From assembly GCF_019219065.1 (NCBI RefSeq), contig NZ_JAHUWK010000001.1, forward strand, positions 1,054,001 through 1,118,000: DNA of 64,000 nt, read 5' to 3'. Within the stretch, counting starts at the first letter, position 1. Each line of letters starts with the position of its first letter. The translations under genes were made by a program, and so were the position numbers. The DNA comes from Duganella sp. sic0402. Lineage in GTDB: Bacteria; Pseudomonadota; Gammaproteobacteria; Burkholderiales; Burkholderiaceae_D. Shown here piece by piece: positions 47,833 through 57,179 of this stretch. The notes beneath the pieces were generated by a model that made no database searches, was not told where the DNA came from, and was given only the letters and a program-made list of their open reading frames with translations.

Positions 47833-48612
47833 ATGCGTATCGCCACCTTCAACGTCAATGGCATCGGCGCCCGCCTGCCCGCACTGCTGCAATGGCTGGA
47901 AGACACCCAGCCGGATGTGGTCTGCCTGCAAGAATTAAAAGCGCCACAAGAAAAATTCCCGGTCGATGCTATTCAGGCAGCAGGATATCAAGCTATTTGG
48001 CACGGGCAGAAAAGCTGGAATGGCGTCGCCATATTGGCGCGCGGACAGCTGCCAATAGAAACCGGCCGTGGCCTGCCGGACGATCCCGATAACAGTCAAA
48101 GCCGCTATATCGAAGCGGTAGTCGACGGCATATTGATTGGGGGTTTATATCTTCCGAATGGCAATCCCGCGCCAGGACCAAAATTTGATTACAAACTTAA
48201 ATGGTTTGAGCAGCTGATTATTCATGCTGAAAAATTATTGGATAGCCCGGCTATATTGGCGGGTGATTTTAACGTCATGCCGACCGAGCTGGATGTATAT
48301 AAACCGGAGCGCTGGCTGGACGACGCCTTATTCCGACCGGAAGTCCGCGACGCCTATCATCGCCTGCTGGCGCAAGGCTGGACCGACGCGCTGCGCAGCA
48401 TGCATCCGGGCGAGAAAATCTACACCTTCTGGGATTACTTCCGCAACGCTTACGGCCGCGACGCCGGGCTGCGGATTGACCACCTGCTGCTCAGTCCATC
48501 GCTGGCGCCCGCGCTGAAAAACGCGCAAGTCGACCGCGATGTGCGCGGCCGCGAAAAGCCCAGCGACCACGCGCCGGTCTGGGTCGAGCTGGATATCAAA
48601 AGGATAAGCTGA
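47833..48612 (+). CDS. xth: Exodeoxyribonuclease III
   Basis: Mg2+-dependent AP endonuclease and 3'-5' exonuclease of base-excision repair. The 259-residue protein of the EEP fold shows FNVNGI near the N-terminus, LQELKA (metal Glu), LPNGNPAPG, GDFNVMPTELDV (catalytic Asp/Asn) and the C-terminal SDHAPV (catalytic His). Bases about 47930-48330 are noticeably richer in A/T at third positions than neighbouring genes. It starts a three-gene run with overlaps to the phosphatase gene (1 nt). Confidence 0.95.
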   Translation: MRIATFNVNGIGARLPALLQWLEDTQPDVVCLQELKAPQEKFPVDAIQAAGYQAIWHGQKSWNGVAILARGQLPIETGRGLPDDPDNSQSRYIEAVVDGILIGGLYLPNGNPAPGPKFDYKLKWFEQLIIHAEKLLDSPAILAGDFNVMPTELDVYKPERWLDDALFRPEVRDAYHRLLAQGWTDALRSMHPGEKIYTFWDYFRNAYGRDAGLRIDHLLLSPSLAPALKNAQVDRDVRGREKPSDHAPVWVELDIKRIS

Positions 48613-49376
48613 TGGAACAAAAATGGCCCCAGCAACTCTGGCTGGTACGGCACGGCCAAAGCGCCGGCAATGTCGCGCGCGAGGCGGCGGAAGCCGGAAA
48701 ACAATTCCTGATTGACATCGCCGATCGCGATGTCGACGTGCCCCTGTCAGAACTGGGCCAGCGCCAGGCCGAGGCCATGAGCAGCTGGTTTCACGCGCTA
48801 GGGCCGGAAGGCCAGCCGACGGTGGTGCTGCATTCGCCCTATGTACGGGCGCGCGACACCGCCCAAGCCGTGCTGCAGCAACTGAACCGCGAGCAACTCA
48901 CCGCCATCGCCTCCGACGAGCGCCTGCGCGAGAAAGAATTCGGCATCCTCGACCGATTGACGCCGCTGGGCATCCACGACAAATATCCGGAGCTGGCGGA
49001 ACAGCGGGCCCACGTCGGCAAATTCTATTTCCGGCCGCCGGGCGGCGAAAGCTGGTGCGACGTCATCCTGCGGCTGCGCAGCGTCATCGACACCATCACC
49101 CGCGAATACCGGGGCGAACGGGTGCTGATCGTCGCCCACCAGGTGATTGTGAACTGCTTCCGCTACCTGCTGGAGCGGCTGGACGAAGACGCCATCCTGG
49201 CCATCGACCGCGCCGGCGACGTGCCCAATTGCGGCATCACCGAATACCGCTTCGATCCGGAGGCCGGCAAGCACGGCAAACTGGTGCTGTTGCAAGCCAA
49301 CTTCGTCGCGCCATTGGAACAGACCGGCACCCCGGTCACGCACGAAAAAGACCAGCCTGCGGCGGCCAAATCATGA
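48612..49376 (+). CDS. Histidine phosphatase family protein
   Basis: A 254-residue protein of the phosphoglycerate-mutase-like superfamily. The catalytic motif LVRHGQSAGN has His14 as the phosphorylated residue, and LIVAHQV supplies the second His. The exact substrate is unknown; family members include phosphatases of sugars, nucleotides and cobalamin precursors. It overlaps xth by 1 nt and nnrD by 4 nt, indicating translational coupling. Confidence 0.87.
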   Translation: MEQKWPQQLWLVRHGQSAGNVAREAAEAGKQFLIDIADRDVDVPLSELGQRQAEAMSSWFHALGPEGQPTVVLHSPYVRARDTAQAVLQQLNREQLTAIASDERLREKEFGILDRLTPLGIHDKYPELAEQRAHVGKFYFRPPGGESWCDVILRLRSVIDTITREYRGERVLIVAHQVIVNCFRYLLERLDEDAILAIDRAGDVPNCGITEYRFDPEAGKHGKLVLLQANFVAPLEQTGTPVTHEKDQPAAAKS

Positions 49377-50269
49377 GCGAAGACATTACCGCCCGCCTGC
49401 TGCGCGACTGGCCACTGCCGATGCCGCAAGCCGAGGCGGACAAAGAGGCACGCGGCTATGTGCTGATCATCGCCGGATCAACCGAAATGCCCGGCGCGGT
49501 CCTGCTGGCCGCCACCGCAGCCCTGCGTGCCGGCGCGGGCAAACTGGTCATCGCCACAGCGTCCAGCGTCGCGCCACAAGTCGGCGTGGCTGTCCCCGAA
49601 GCCAGAGTGATCGGCCTGGCGGAAACGCCAGACGGCGGCCTGCTGGCCGACAATGCCGACCGCCTGCACCAAGCCTGCCAGCAAGCGAGCGCGGTCCTGA
49701 TTGGGCCCGGCATGCAAGACCAAGCAGCCTGCTGCAAGCTGGTCCGTGCCATGCTACCGCACTGTGCCGACAAGCCATTAATACTGGACGCCGCCGGCAT
49801 GAGCATCGCCAGCCGCGATGCCGACTGCGGCCCGGACGGCCCATTCCGCTTCCATACACCGGTAATGCTGACACCGCATGCAGGCGAACTCGCCAGCCTG
49901 ACCGGCGCCGACAAGAACGACATCCGCTCCCAGCCCGACGCCGCCGCCCGACTGGCCGCCCAGCGCTGGCAAGCGACAGTCGTACTAAAAGGCGCGCTAA
50001 CAATCATCGCCGACGCAAACACCCAGCAATGGCGCCACGAAGGCGGCAACACCGGCCTGGCGATATCGGGCTCGGGCGACGTACTGGCGGGCATCATCAC
50101 CGGCCTGGCCGCGCGTGGCGCAACACTGGAACAAGCGGCCGCCTGGGGCGTAGCGCTACACGCAATGGCTGGCGAACAGCTGGCCCTCAAACATGGCCCG
50201 CTAGGCTACCTGGCCCGCGAAATCAGCAACGAAATCCCGGCCCTGCTGCGCACCCTCTCCACCAATTAA
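49373..50269 (+). CDS. nnrD: ADP-dependent (S)-NAD(P)H-hydrate dehydratase
   Basis: Repairs damaged, hydrated NAD(P)H together with an epimerase. The 298-residue protein has the ribokinase-like fold with LTPHAGELASLTG and the nucleotide motif GLAISGSGDVLAGIITG. The NnrE epimerase domain, often fused at the N-terminus, is absent, so an epimerase must be encoded elsewhere. The start is ATG 49373, overlapping the phosphatase stop by 4 nt. Confidence 0.9.
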   Translation: MSEDITARLLRDWPLPMPQAEADKEARGYVLIIAGSTEMPGAVLLAATAALRAGAGKLVIATASSVAPQVGVAVPEARVIGLAETPDGGLLADNADRLHQACQQASAVLIGPGMQDQAACCKLVRAMLPHCADKPLILDAAGMSIASRDADCGPDGPFRFHTPVMLTPHAGELASLTGADKNDIRSQPDAAARLAAQRWQATVVLKGALTIIADANTQQWRHEGGNTGLAISGSGDVLAGIITGLAARGATLEQAAAWGVALHAMAGEQLALKHGPLGYLAREISNEIPALLRTLSTN

Positions 50270-50279
50270 TCCGGGGAAT

Positions 50280-51944
50280 TTAGAGCTTGGCGGAGTGTTC
50301 GCGGGTGGCGTGGAATTGCAGCTTCGGCCAGCGCTCCTGCGTCAAACGCAGATTGACGCTCGACGTGGCCAGATAGGCCAGGTTGCCGGCGGCGTCGTAG
50401 GCGACGTTGTGGCCCAGCTGATCCTCAAAGTCCGACAACGCTTTTTTGTCGTCGCTGGATACCCAGCGCGCGCTGCTGATGCTGGTGCTTTCGAATACCG
50501 CGTCGACGCCGTATTCGTTCATCAGTCGGCTGGCGACCACTTCAAACTGCAGCACGCCGACCGCGCCCAGTACCAGCTCGCCGCCCTGCACCGGTTTGAA
50601 GACCTGCACCGCGCCCTCTTCACCCAGCTGTTGCAGGCCTTTATGCAGCTGCTTGATCTTCAGCGGGTTGCGGATGCGTACCTGGCGGAAGAAGTCCGGC
50701 GCGAAGAACGGGATGCCGGTAAAGGTCAGCAGTTCGCCTTCGGAGAACGAATCGCCGATCTGCATATTGCCGTGGTTAGGCAGGCCGATGATGTCGCCGG
50801 CGTACGCCTCTTCCACCTGCTCGCGGGTCGACGCCATGAACGTCACCACCGACGATACCTTGACCTCGCGCCCCAGGCGCAAGTGCTTGACCTTCATGCC
50901 GCGCTCGAAACGCCCCGAGCAGACGCGCAGGAAGGCGATGCGGTCACGGTGCGCCGGGTCCATATTCGCCTGGATCTTGAACACGAAACCGGTGAACGGT
51001 TCTTCTTTCGGATCGACCGCGCGCACGGTGGCGTCACGCTCGCGCGGCGCCGGCGCCCAGTCGACCAGCGCCGACAGGATCTCGCGCACGCCGAAGTTGT
51101 TGATCGCCGAACCGAAGAACACCGGCGTCTGCACGCCCGCCAGGAATTGCGCCAGATCGAAGGGGTGCGATGCGCCGCTGACCAGCTCCACTTCCATGCG
51201 CAGCTGATCCATCTCCAGCGGGAACATTTCCTGCAAACGCGGATTGTCGATGCCTTCGATCAGCTCGAACGCGCCGTCAGCCTTCTCTTCACCAGCCTTG
51301 AACAGCATGATGGTGTCGTTCAGCAGGTGGTACACACCGCGGAAGTTCTTGCCCATGCCGATCGGCCAGGTCACCGGCGCGCACTGGATTTTCAGCACCG
51401 ATTCCAGCTCGTCCAGCAGTTCCAGTGGATCGCGGGTTTCGCGGTCCATCTTGTTCATGAAAGTGACGATCGGCGTATTGCGCATGCGGCACACGTCCAG
51501 CAGCTTGATGGTCTGCGCCTCCACACCCTTGGCGGCGTCGATCACCATCAGCGCCGAGTCGACCGCCGTCAGCACGCGGTAGGTATCTTCCGAGAAGTCC
51601 TGGTGGCCCGGCGTATCCAGCAGGTTGACCACGTGGTCGCGGAATTCAAACTGCATCACCGACGAGGCCACCGAAATGCCGCGCTGCTTCTCGATTTCCA
51701 TCCAGTCGGAAGTCGCATGGCGGCCCGATTTACGCGCCTTGACCGTACCGGCCATCTGGATCGCGCCCGAGAACAGCAGCAGCTTTTCGGTCAGCGTGGT
51801 TTTACCCGCATCCGGGTGGGAGATGATGCCGAAGGTGCGGCGGCGCTGGACTTCACGCGCGATCAGGGCCGGCGTCTTGGCGCTGGTTGACTCGCCTGCG
51901 GCGTCGTTATTCTCGGGGATTGTGTTTTCGGTATCGTTGACCAT
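50280..51944 (-). CDS. prfC: Peptide chain release factor 3
   Basis: GTPase that releases RF1/RF2 from the ribosome after termination. The 554-residue protein has G1 [14 protein letters not shown]2 [14 protein letters not shown]3 [12 protein letters not shown] and G4 NKMDRE, followed by EF-G-like domains. About 35 residues precede G1 and contain an acidic stretch, slightly longer than in E. coli. It is convergent with nnrD. A promoter with a perfect TATAAT lies upstream at 51980-52008. Confidence 0.96.
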   Translation of the reverse strand: MVNDTENTIPENNDAAGESTSAKTPALIAREVQRRRTFGIISHPDAGKTTLTEKLLLFSGAIQMAGTVKARKSGRHATSDWMEIEKQRGISVASSVMQFEFRDHVVNLLDTPGHQDFSEDTYRVLTAVDSALMVIDAAKGVEAQTIKLLDVCRMRNTPIVTFMNKMDRETRDPLELLDELESVLKIQCAPVTWPIGMGKNFRGVYHLLNDTIMLFKAGEEKADGAFELIEGIDNPRLQEMFPLEMDQLRMEVELVSGASHPFDLAQFLAGVQTPVFFGSAINNFGVREILSALVDWAPAPRERDATVRAVDPKEEPFTGFVFKIQANMDPAHRDRIAFLRVCSGRFERGMKVKHLRLGREVKVSSVVTFMASTREQVEEAYAGDIIGLPNHGNMQIGDSFSEGELLTFTGIPFFAPDFFRQVRIRNPLKIKQLHKGLQQLGEEGAVQVFKPVQGGELVLGAVGVLQFEVVASRLMNEYGVDAVFESTSISSARWVSSDDKKALSDFEDQLGHNVAYDAAGNLAYLATSSVNLRLTQERWPKLQFHATREHSAKL

Positions 51945-51979
51945 GTGTGCGCGATCTGAGGCGGTTCTGCAAACCCTCG

Positions 51980-52008
51980 ATTATACCGCCTCTTCCCCCA
52001 CGCCAGAA
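51980..52008 (-). promoter_or_regulatory. Sigma70-like promoter of prfC
   Basis: On the minus strand TTCTGG (-35, 52003-52008) and a perfect TATAAT (-10, 51980-51985) are 17 nt apart, 36-64 nt upstream of the prfC start and in the 71-nt gap after pilY1. Confidence 0.6.
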
Positions 52009-52015
52009 CTCTTTA

Positions 52016-55000
52016 TTATTGCCCTTTGATGCGCCGCCAGCCCACCCGGTGCGCCTCGGCCGTGTCCAGCTCCTTGGCGGCGCTGGTGGCATTCGTGCCG
52101 TCGGCAAAGGTGGTGATCAGTTTCAGCTGCCCGCTCGGCAGCCGCACGATGATGAAGCCCACCGCCGCCGAGGTGTTCGACAAGGTCGCTCCGGCGGGAT
52201 CGCCATTGACGCCCTGCCCGCTGCACACGTCCAGCTGGTACAGATTGCTGGTACCGCCCACCGAGCAGGCCGATGAGGACGACGGTATATTGGTGATCAC
52301 ATTCGCAACCCCGCTGACGATTTGCGGATCGAGATTCATGCGCTCGCCCAGATTCAGGTTCCAGTTCAGATACCAGCCGTCCTTTTGCGCCAGGTCGACC
52401 TGATTATTGGTGACCGCATAGGTCACCGAGTTGCTGGACGAGCCTTTCACGCTCAGCACCTGCTGCACCATATTCGACGTGGGCAGGCTGCCCAGCGCCG
52501 TGCCGCCATCTTTCAGCGCGTACAGGCTCTGTACGTCGGTGTTGGAGGTATCCGGCACATCCAGCAGACGCCCGCTGCCGAACAGCACCACCCGCGTCGC
52601 GGAGATCCGCGTGCTGGTGACCCCGTTGGCGTTGGTGCTGGTGACCGGCACGCCACACAAGGTCACGTCCGGCCGCGTGGTGATCGGCCTGGCGGCGCCC
52701 GCCGTGCCCATGCGCAGCACGGTGATCGGGCCGGTTTCGCTGCTCAGGTCGAAGCGCCACATCTGCCCCAGCACATCGCCGCCATAGATGTAGGTGACGG
52801 TCGGATCAGCCAGCGGGTCATTGCTGATGGCGGTGATCTTGGCCAGGCCGGACGGCGTGCCGGCGTCGCCGGAGGTGGTGGCCTTGGCCAGCACTTCGCC
52901 GGTCGCCACGTCCACCACAAACAGCGTGCCCACGCCGGAGCCGCCGGACACGCCGTCGGTGCCGGTCACGTTGTTATAGCCCGAGGTCAGGAACACCACC
53001 CACCTGCCACGCCATTTGCCGAATTGCGGATTGCCGAAGGTCAGGCCCAGGTCCGCATCATGATGCTGCGGGCATACCACCGGGTCGGCGCACAGTTCCC
53101 ACAGCACCTTGGGATCGTCCGGCTGCGTGACATCCAGGGCATAGTAGCCGCGCCCGCCCGCGTTCAGACCGGCCACCAGCACGGTGCGCCAGGCGCCACC
53201 GATCTGCACGTCCGCCACTTCCGGCGAACCGTCAACGCTGAATTGGTGATTGGTGCCGTAAGTGATGCTGGCCAGCGCCGCCATCTTGTTCATGACGATG
53301 CGCGGCACATAGGCCCACCGCTCGGCGCCGGTCTTGCCATTGAAGGCATGCAGCATGCCGTCGTTGGCGCCGACAAACACCGTGCCCACCCGGCCCGCAT
53401 AGTCGGTCTTGTACTGGGTGTAAGACTGGTCCGGATAACTGTTGTGCGGCTCGCGCACATAGGCCGGCTTGGACGAGGCGATGTCGCCGATGACGATCGG
53501 CACCGCATTGCCGTTGGCGTCGGTGGTCGTGGTATAGGCGCGGAAGATATTGTCGTCGGCATAGGTCTGCACGCCGCGCAGCCAGTTGACCAGGTGCGCG
53601 CCATTGTTGGCGATGGCCTTGTCCGCAGCCGACAGCAATGTGCATTGCGACAGGATGCTGCACTTGCTGGCAAACCAGCTCTTGGTGGTGGCGTCCATCA
53701 GCGCGTCGGTGAACAGGAAATCGACCGGGTCCGAGCCTGGCACCTGGTCGGGCTTCATCATCTTGATTTTGCGTGTCGCCAGCGCGCTGCCGACGGTGGT
53801 ATTGGTGCTCCAGTCGGGCTGCGCGATAACCTGGCCGGTGCTGGTATCGATCTTGCGGTCGGTCAGCTCGCCGTACCAGTGCACGGTGGTGAAGGTGGCG
53901 GAGAAGATGTCGTTATCGGTCAGCGTGATATTCGGTGTCGAAGTCGCTGCCGCCGCCGCTGCACCGGTGCGCACCTGCATGTTCGACAGCGCTTCGCGCA
54001 GGCCGTTGACCACGTCTTTCGGGTCCTGCGCGCTGAAGTATTTGCCATGGCCGTTGATGGCCGCGTGCCACAGGTCGTCCACCCGCTCCTGCACGGTGCT
54101 GGCGGTATTGGTCACATCGGGATTCGGCCACACATAGGCGCCGCCGCCATTCCACGGACAGCCGCTGGGCGCCTGGGTGATCAGGTTGTAGAAGTCGCCG
54201 CCTGGCTTGGGCGCGGTGTCGTAGTTCGGCTCATAGGTCATGATGCCGTCCACGCCCAGTCCCAGCGTGTAGGTATTCATGTGCAGGTGGGTGTTTTCGC
54301 CGGCTGCAGCCGGCACCGAGCCAGGCTTGCTCATGTCCGGCTCCAGCGACGGCCGCAGCGACACGGTGCCGGTGCTGGAGCCGCCGTTATACCAGTGCAG
54401 CGCCACGTCAGCAATCGACGGCTGGCTTTGCGCGCGCTTGTCGACACAACCGGTGGCGATGGAACAGAAGCGCGACGGATTTTCCACGTTGTCGTTGTTG
54501 ACCACATTGTTGGTGGTGCTGCCGTTCCAGTAGCCGTCGGTGGTCAGTATCAGGAAATTCGGCTGGCACGGGTACTGCACCACTTCCTGGTTGGATGCGT
54601 AGTTGTACGGACTCAGATTGGCAAACATGCGGCCGACATTGTCCATCGCCGTGCGGATCGGGGTCGAGCCGGAGGTGGTGGTGTTGTACAGCGTGCTGTA
54701 CCAGGTGGTGCGCGCCGCGCCGGAGAACTCGGCCGGTTTCATGTCGATGGCGCTGCCCGCCCCCGCCGCCGACAGCTTGACGTAGCCGACTTTGTAGTTG
54801 GCGGTAATCGGCGAAAACGCGATGCCGACCGAGGTCTTCATCATTTGCAGCCGGCTCTTGTAGTACACATACCAGTTGGCGAAGTTGGTCATCTCCTCCG
54901 CATAGGTACAGGTGGCGCCGGGACAATCGACCCGGTCGGCGGTTTTCGGATAGGTCTGGCCGCTGACGATATTCACCCGCACAAACGGATTAGGCGCCGC

Positions 55001-56593
55001 CAGGCCGGGCGTAATGGCGCCGTAAGTCAGCGGGATGGTGTCGACCACGGCGTTGACGTTGTTCCAGCTCAGGCTGCCGGCATTGGCCACCGAGAGCGCA
55101 ATCGTGCCGCCGCTCGACGTGCTGGTGGCGTCGATCAGGCACACGCCGGTGTTCCCCAGCGGCGCCGGGCAATTGCTGCTGCCGCCGATATAGGCGCGGG
55201 CAGAGGCATTCAGCGTGCCGATGCCACTCACCATCGACGCCGCCACTTGCGCCGCACTGCGGCCGTTGCCCAGGCTGGCGTTGCTGAGCAAGGTCGTGCC
55301 GTTGAAGCTGACAGTGAGCCGCGCCGAATTGCCGGTGGTGCCGCTGAACGTCACCGAGGCGGGCGACAACCGCAGTGCGCTGGAAGTGGCCGACAAGCCC
55401 CAGCCGGAACGCGTGCCATCGGTGTATGGCGTGCAGTTCAGCACGATGAACGATCCGGCGCAGCTCAGCACCGGCACCACCGCCACCACGTTATCGGCGC
55501 TCAGATTGATGCCGAAGGTGCTGCAAGCTGGCACGGTGGATTGGCCGGTCGGTGTACGCACACAGGCGTAGTACAGCCGCGTCGACGTCACATTGGCGTT
55601 GAAGGTGGCGGTCGAGGTGGCAATGATATTGGCAGCCAGCGCGCTGGCCATGGTCTGCTGCTTGATGGCGCTGTTGGTGCCGGTGCTGGCGGTGACCGTG
55701 CCGCTGCTGATCGTGGTCACATTGTTGCTGGTGTCAGTCACCTGCACATTGCTGATGCCGAGTGAGGTGGCGCTGCCGGACGCGCCAATCGCAATCGTGC
55801 CAAACGAGACGATGGCGCCGGTCGGCTGCGAATACGCCGGATACACATACGAACCCACGCGCTTGCCTTGGCACTGGGTCAGCGCGCGGTCGCTGCACCA
55901 GCGCACTTTGACCGGCACCGGATAACCGTCCGGCGCCGCCGCGCCCAGCGTGGTGGATTTGCAGGTCTTCATGGTGTCGTCGGTGCAGTACTGGCCAACG
56001 CCGATGGTGTAGTAATACGGCGCGGTGGTGATGTCCACCGCCGTGCGGTACAGCAGGTCCGGATAGGTATAGCTGGCGCTGTTGAAGGCGCACAGATTGA
56101 GCGCGCTGACCAGGCACCACTTCAGGTCGGGAAAGCCGCTCACCAGGTTGATGTTATTGCTGCCGGTATTGCCGAACAGGTCGGCGCGGCGCGCGCCAAA
56201 GCCGTCATTGCTGACCACCGTCCAGTTGCTGGTGTTGGCCGCGTTCTGTTCCGGATAGAAGCTGCCATCGGCCTTGATCGGCACCATGTAGCGGATGGCC
56301 GGGTTGTAGTACTGCTTGTTGAAGTCCGGGCTCATGAACGGCGGATGGCCGACATTGCAGGCCATGACACCGAGCGCCAGCGTCAGATTGCTGCGGCACA
56401 GATTGTCGTTGACGTAGTCCGGCGTGTAGGTCTGGTCCATCGAGCCGGAGTTATCGAACAGCAGCATCAGGTTGGGCTTGACGCTGCCGGTGCCGGTGAT
56501 GTTCAGCAGCGGCACCTGGGCGATCTGCGTGGTCGCCGCCATCGCCGGTGCGCCGCCCGACAGCATCAACAGGAATAACAGCAGCTTCTTCAT
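52016..56593 (-). CDS. pilY1: PilY1-like type IV pilus assembly/adhesion protein
   Basis: A very large (1525 residues) exported protein of the PilC/PilY1 family, which sits at the pilus tip and functions in assembly, adhesion and surface sensing. The signal peptide ends near residue 19. The N-terminal von Willebrand A MIDAS motif DNSGS is at residues 47-51. A long Ser/Thr/Asn-rich region (about 190-560) precedes VWA-like segments such as NFLILTTDGYWNGS. The C-terminal part is the PilY1 beta-propeller (VGTVFVGANDGMLHAFNG). It is the last gene of the minor pilin operon. Confidence 0.92.
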   Translation of the reverse strand: MKKLLLFLLMLSGGAPAMAATTQIAQVPLLNITGTGSVKPNLMLLFDNSGSMDQTYTPDYVNDNLCRSNLTLALGVMACNVGHPPFMSPDFNKQYYNPAIRYMVPIKADGSFYPEQNAANTSNWTVVSNDGFGARRADLFGNTGSNNINLVSGFPDLKWCLVSALNLCAFNSASYTYPDLLYRTAVDITTAPYYYTIGVGQYCTDDTMKTCKSTTLGAAAPDGYPVPVKVRWCSDRALTQCQGKRVGSYVYPAYSQPTGAIVSFGTIAIGASGSATSLGISNVQVTDTSNNVTTISSGTVTASTGTNSAIKQQTMASALAANIIATSTATFNANVTSTRLYYACVRTPTGQSTVPACSTFGINLSADNVVAVVPVLSCAGSFIVLNCTPYTDGTRSGWGLSATSSALRLSPASVTFSGTTGNSARLTVSFNGTTLLSNASLGNGRSAAQVAASMVSGIGTLNASARAYIGGSSNCPAPLGNTGVCLIDATSTSSGGTIALSVANAGSLSWNNVNAVVDTIPLTYGAITPGLAAPNPFVRVNIVSGQTYPKTADRVDCPGATCTYAEEMTNFANWYVYYKSRLQMMKTSVGIAFSPITANYKVGYVKLSAAGAGSAIDMKPAEFSGAARTTWYSTLYNTTTSGSTPIRTAMDNVGRMFANLSPYNYASNQEVVQYPCQPNFLILTTDGYWNGSTTNNVVNNDNVENPSRFCSIATGCVDKRAQSQPSIADVALHWYNGGSSTGTVSLRPSLEPDMSKPGSVPAAAGENTHLHMNTYTLGLGVDGIMTYEPNYDTAPKPGGDFYNLITQAPSGCPWNGGGAYVWPNPDVTNTASTVQERVDDLWHAAINGHGKYFSAQDPKDVVNGLREALSNMQVRTGAAAAAATSTPNITLTDNDIFSATFTTVHWYGELTDRKIDTSTGQVIAQPDWSTNTTVGSALATRKIKMMKPDQVPGSDPVDFLFTDALMDATTKSWFASKCSILSQCTLLSAADKAIANNGAHLVNWLRGVQTYADDNIFRAYTTTTDANGNAVPIVIGDIASSKPAYVREPHNSYPDQSYTQYKTDYAGRVGTVFVGANDGMLHAFNGKTGAERWAYVPRIVMNKMAALASITYGTNHQFSVDGSPEVADVQIGGAWRTVLVAGLNAGGRGYYALDVTQPDDPKVLWELCADPVVCPQHHDADLGLTFGNPQFGKWRGRWVVFLTSGYNNVTGTDGVSGGSGVGTLFVVDVATGEVLAKATTSGDAGTPSGLAKITAISNDPLADPTVTYIYGGDVLGQMWRFDLSSETGPITVLRMGTAGAARPITTRPDVTLCGVPVTSTNANGVTSTRISATRVVLFGSGRLLDVPDTSNTDVQSLYALKDGGTALGSLPTSNMVQQVLSVKGSSSNSVTYAVTNNQVDLAQKDGWYLNWNLNLGERMNLDPQIVSGVANVITNIPSSSSACSVGGTSNLYQLDVCSGQGVNGDPAGATLSNTSAAVGFIIVRLPSGQLKLITTFADGTNATSAAKELDTAEAHRVGWRRIKGQ

Positions 56594-56603
56594 GATGATC
56601 TCC

Positions 56604-57179
56604 TCAAGGCCCTTTCATGATGACGGCCTGCGTCACCACATTGCCGCCGCGCGGACCGAACACGCGCGCTGTTACCACGTAATGAATCTGCGCCGCGCCA
56701 GCCAGGTTGGGCGCGTCCACGCGCAGCGTCTCGCCCAGCGCGCGCGGACCGGTGCTGCCCGGCCTTGGCGCCGTGGTCTGGCAGCGGTTGCTGCTGTCAT
56801 ACGAACCGGGAAAATCGCACATGCGATGGATCACATACTCGACGCGGTTGCCGTCCGCGTCGGCGGGCAAGGTAATCGATCCCAGCCAGAAGTTGGGATT
56901 GCCGGCGGTCCAGGTCTGCGACAGTGTCGCCACATAGCCGGCCGACGGCTGGTCGGCCAGCAGGTCGGCCTTGGTGGCCAGATTGCGCAGATAGGTAAAG
57001 CCGGCATGCAGGCCGGCGTCGGCGGCCTTGCTCATGGCGGCGTCATAGGCCAGGTTGCTGGTGGTGAGCGTGGTCGAGGTGCTGGACTTCAGCAGATAAA
57101 TACTGCTGACCATCATCACCGCCAGCATGATCAGCATGATGGGCAAGGCAATACCGCGCTGGTAGGCAGGATGCTTCAT
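56604..57179 (-). CDS. pilX: Minor pilin PilX
   Basis: A 191-residue type IV minor pilin. The short leader KHPAYQRG and the hydrophobic helix IALPIMLIMLAVMMVSSIYLL form the N-terminus, with no Glu at mature position 5, as common in PilX proteins. It overlaps pilW by 4 nt and precedes pilY1 by 10 nt. The C-terminal globular region contains a Cys pair (MCDF, RCQTT). Confidence 0.85.
   Translation of the reverse strand: MKHPAYQRGIALPIMLIMLAVMMVSSIYLLKSSTSTTLTTSNLAYDAAMSKAADAGLHAGFTYLRNLATKADLLADQPSAGYVATLSQTWTAGNPNFWLGSITLPADADGNRVEYVIHRMCDFPGSYDSSNRCQTTAPRPGSTGPRALGETLRVDAPNLAGAAQIHYVVTARVFGPRGGNVVTQAVIMKGP

Noticed and set aside
52322..55765. 1147-codon open frame on the plus strand
   Set aside because: Antisense to pilY1; its length alone is not evidence in this composition, and no signal, domain or start context supports it.
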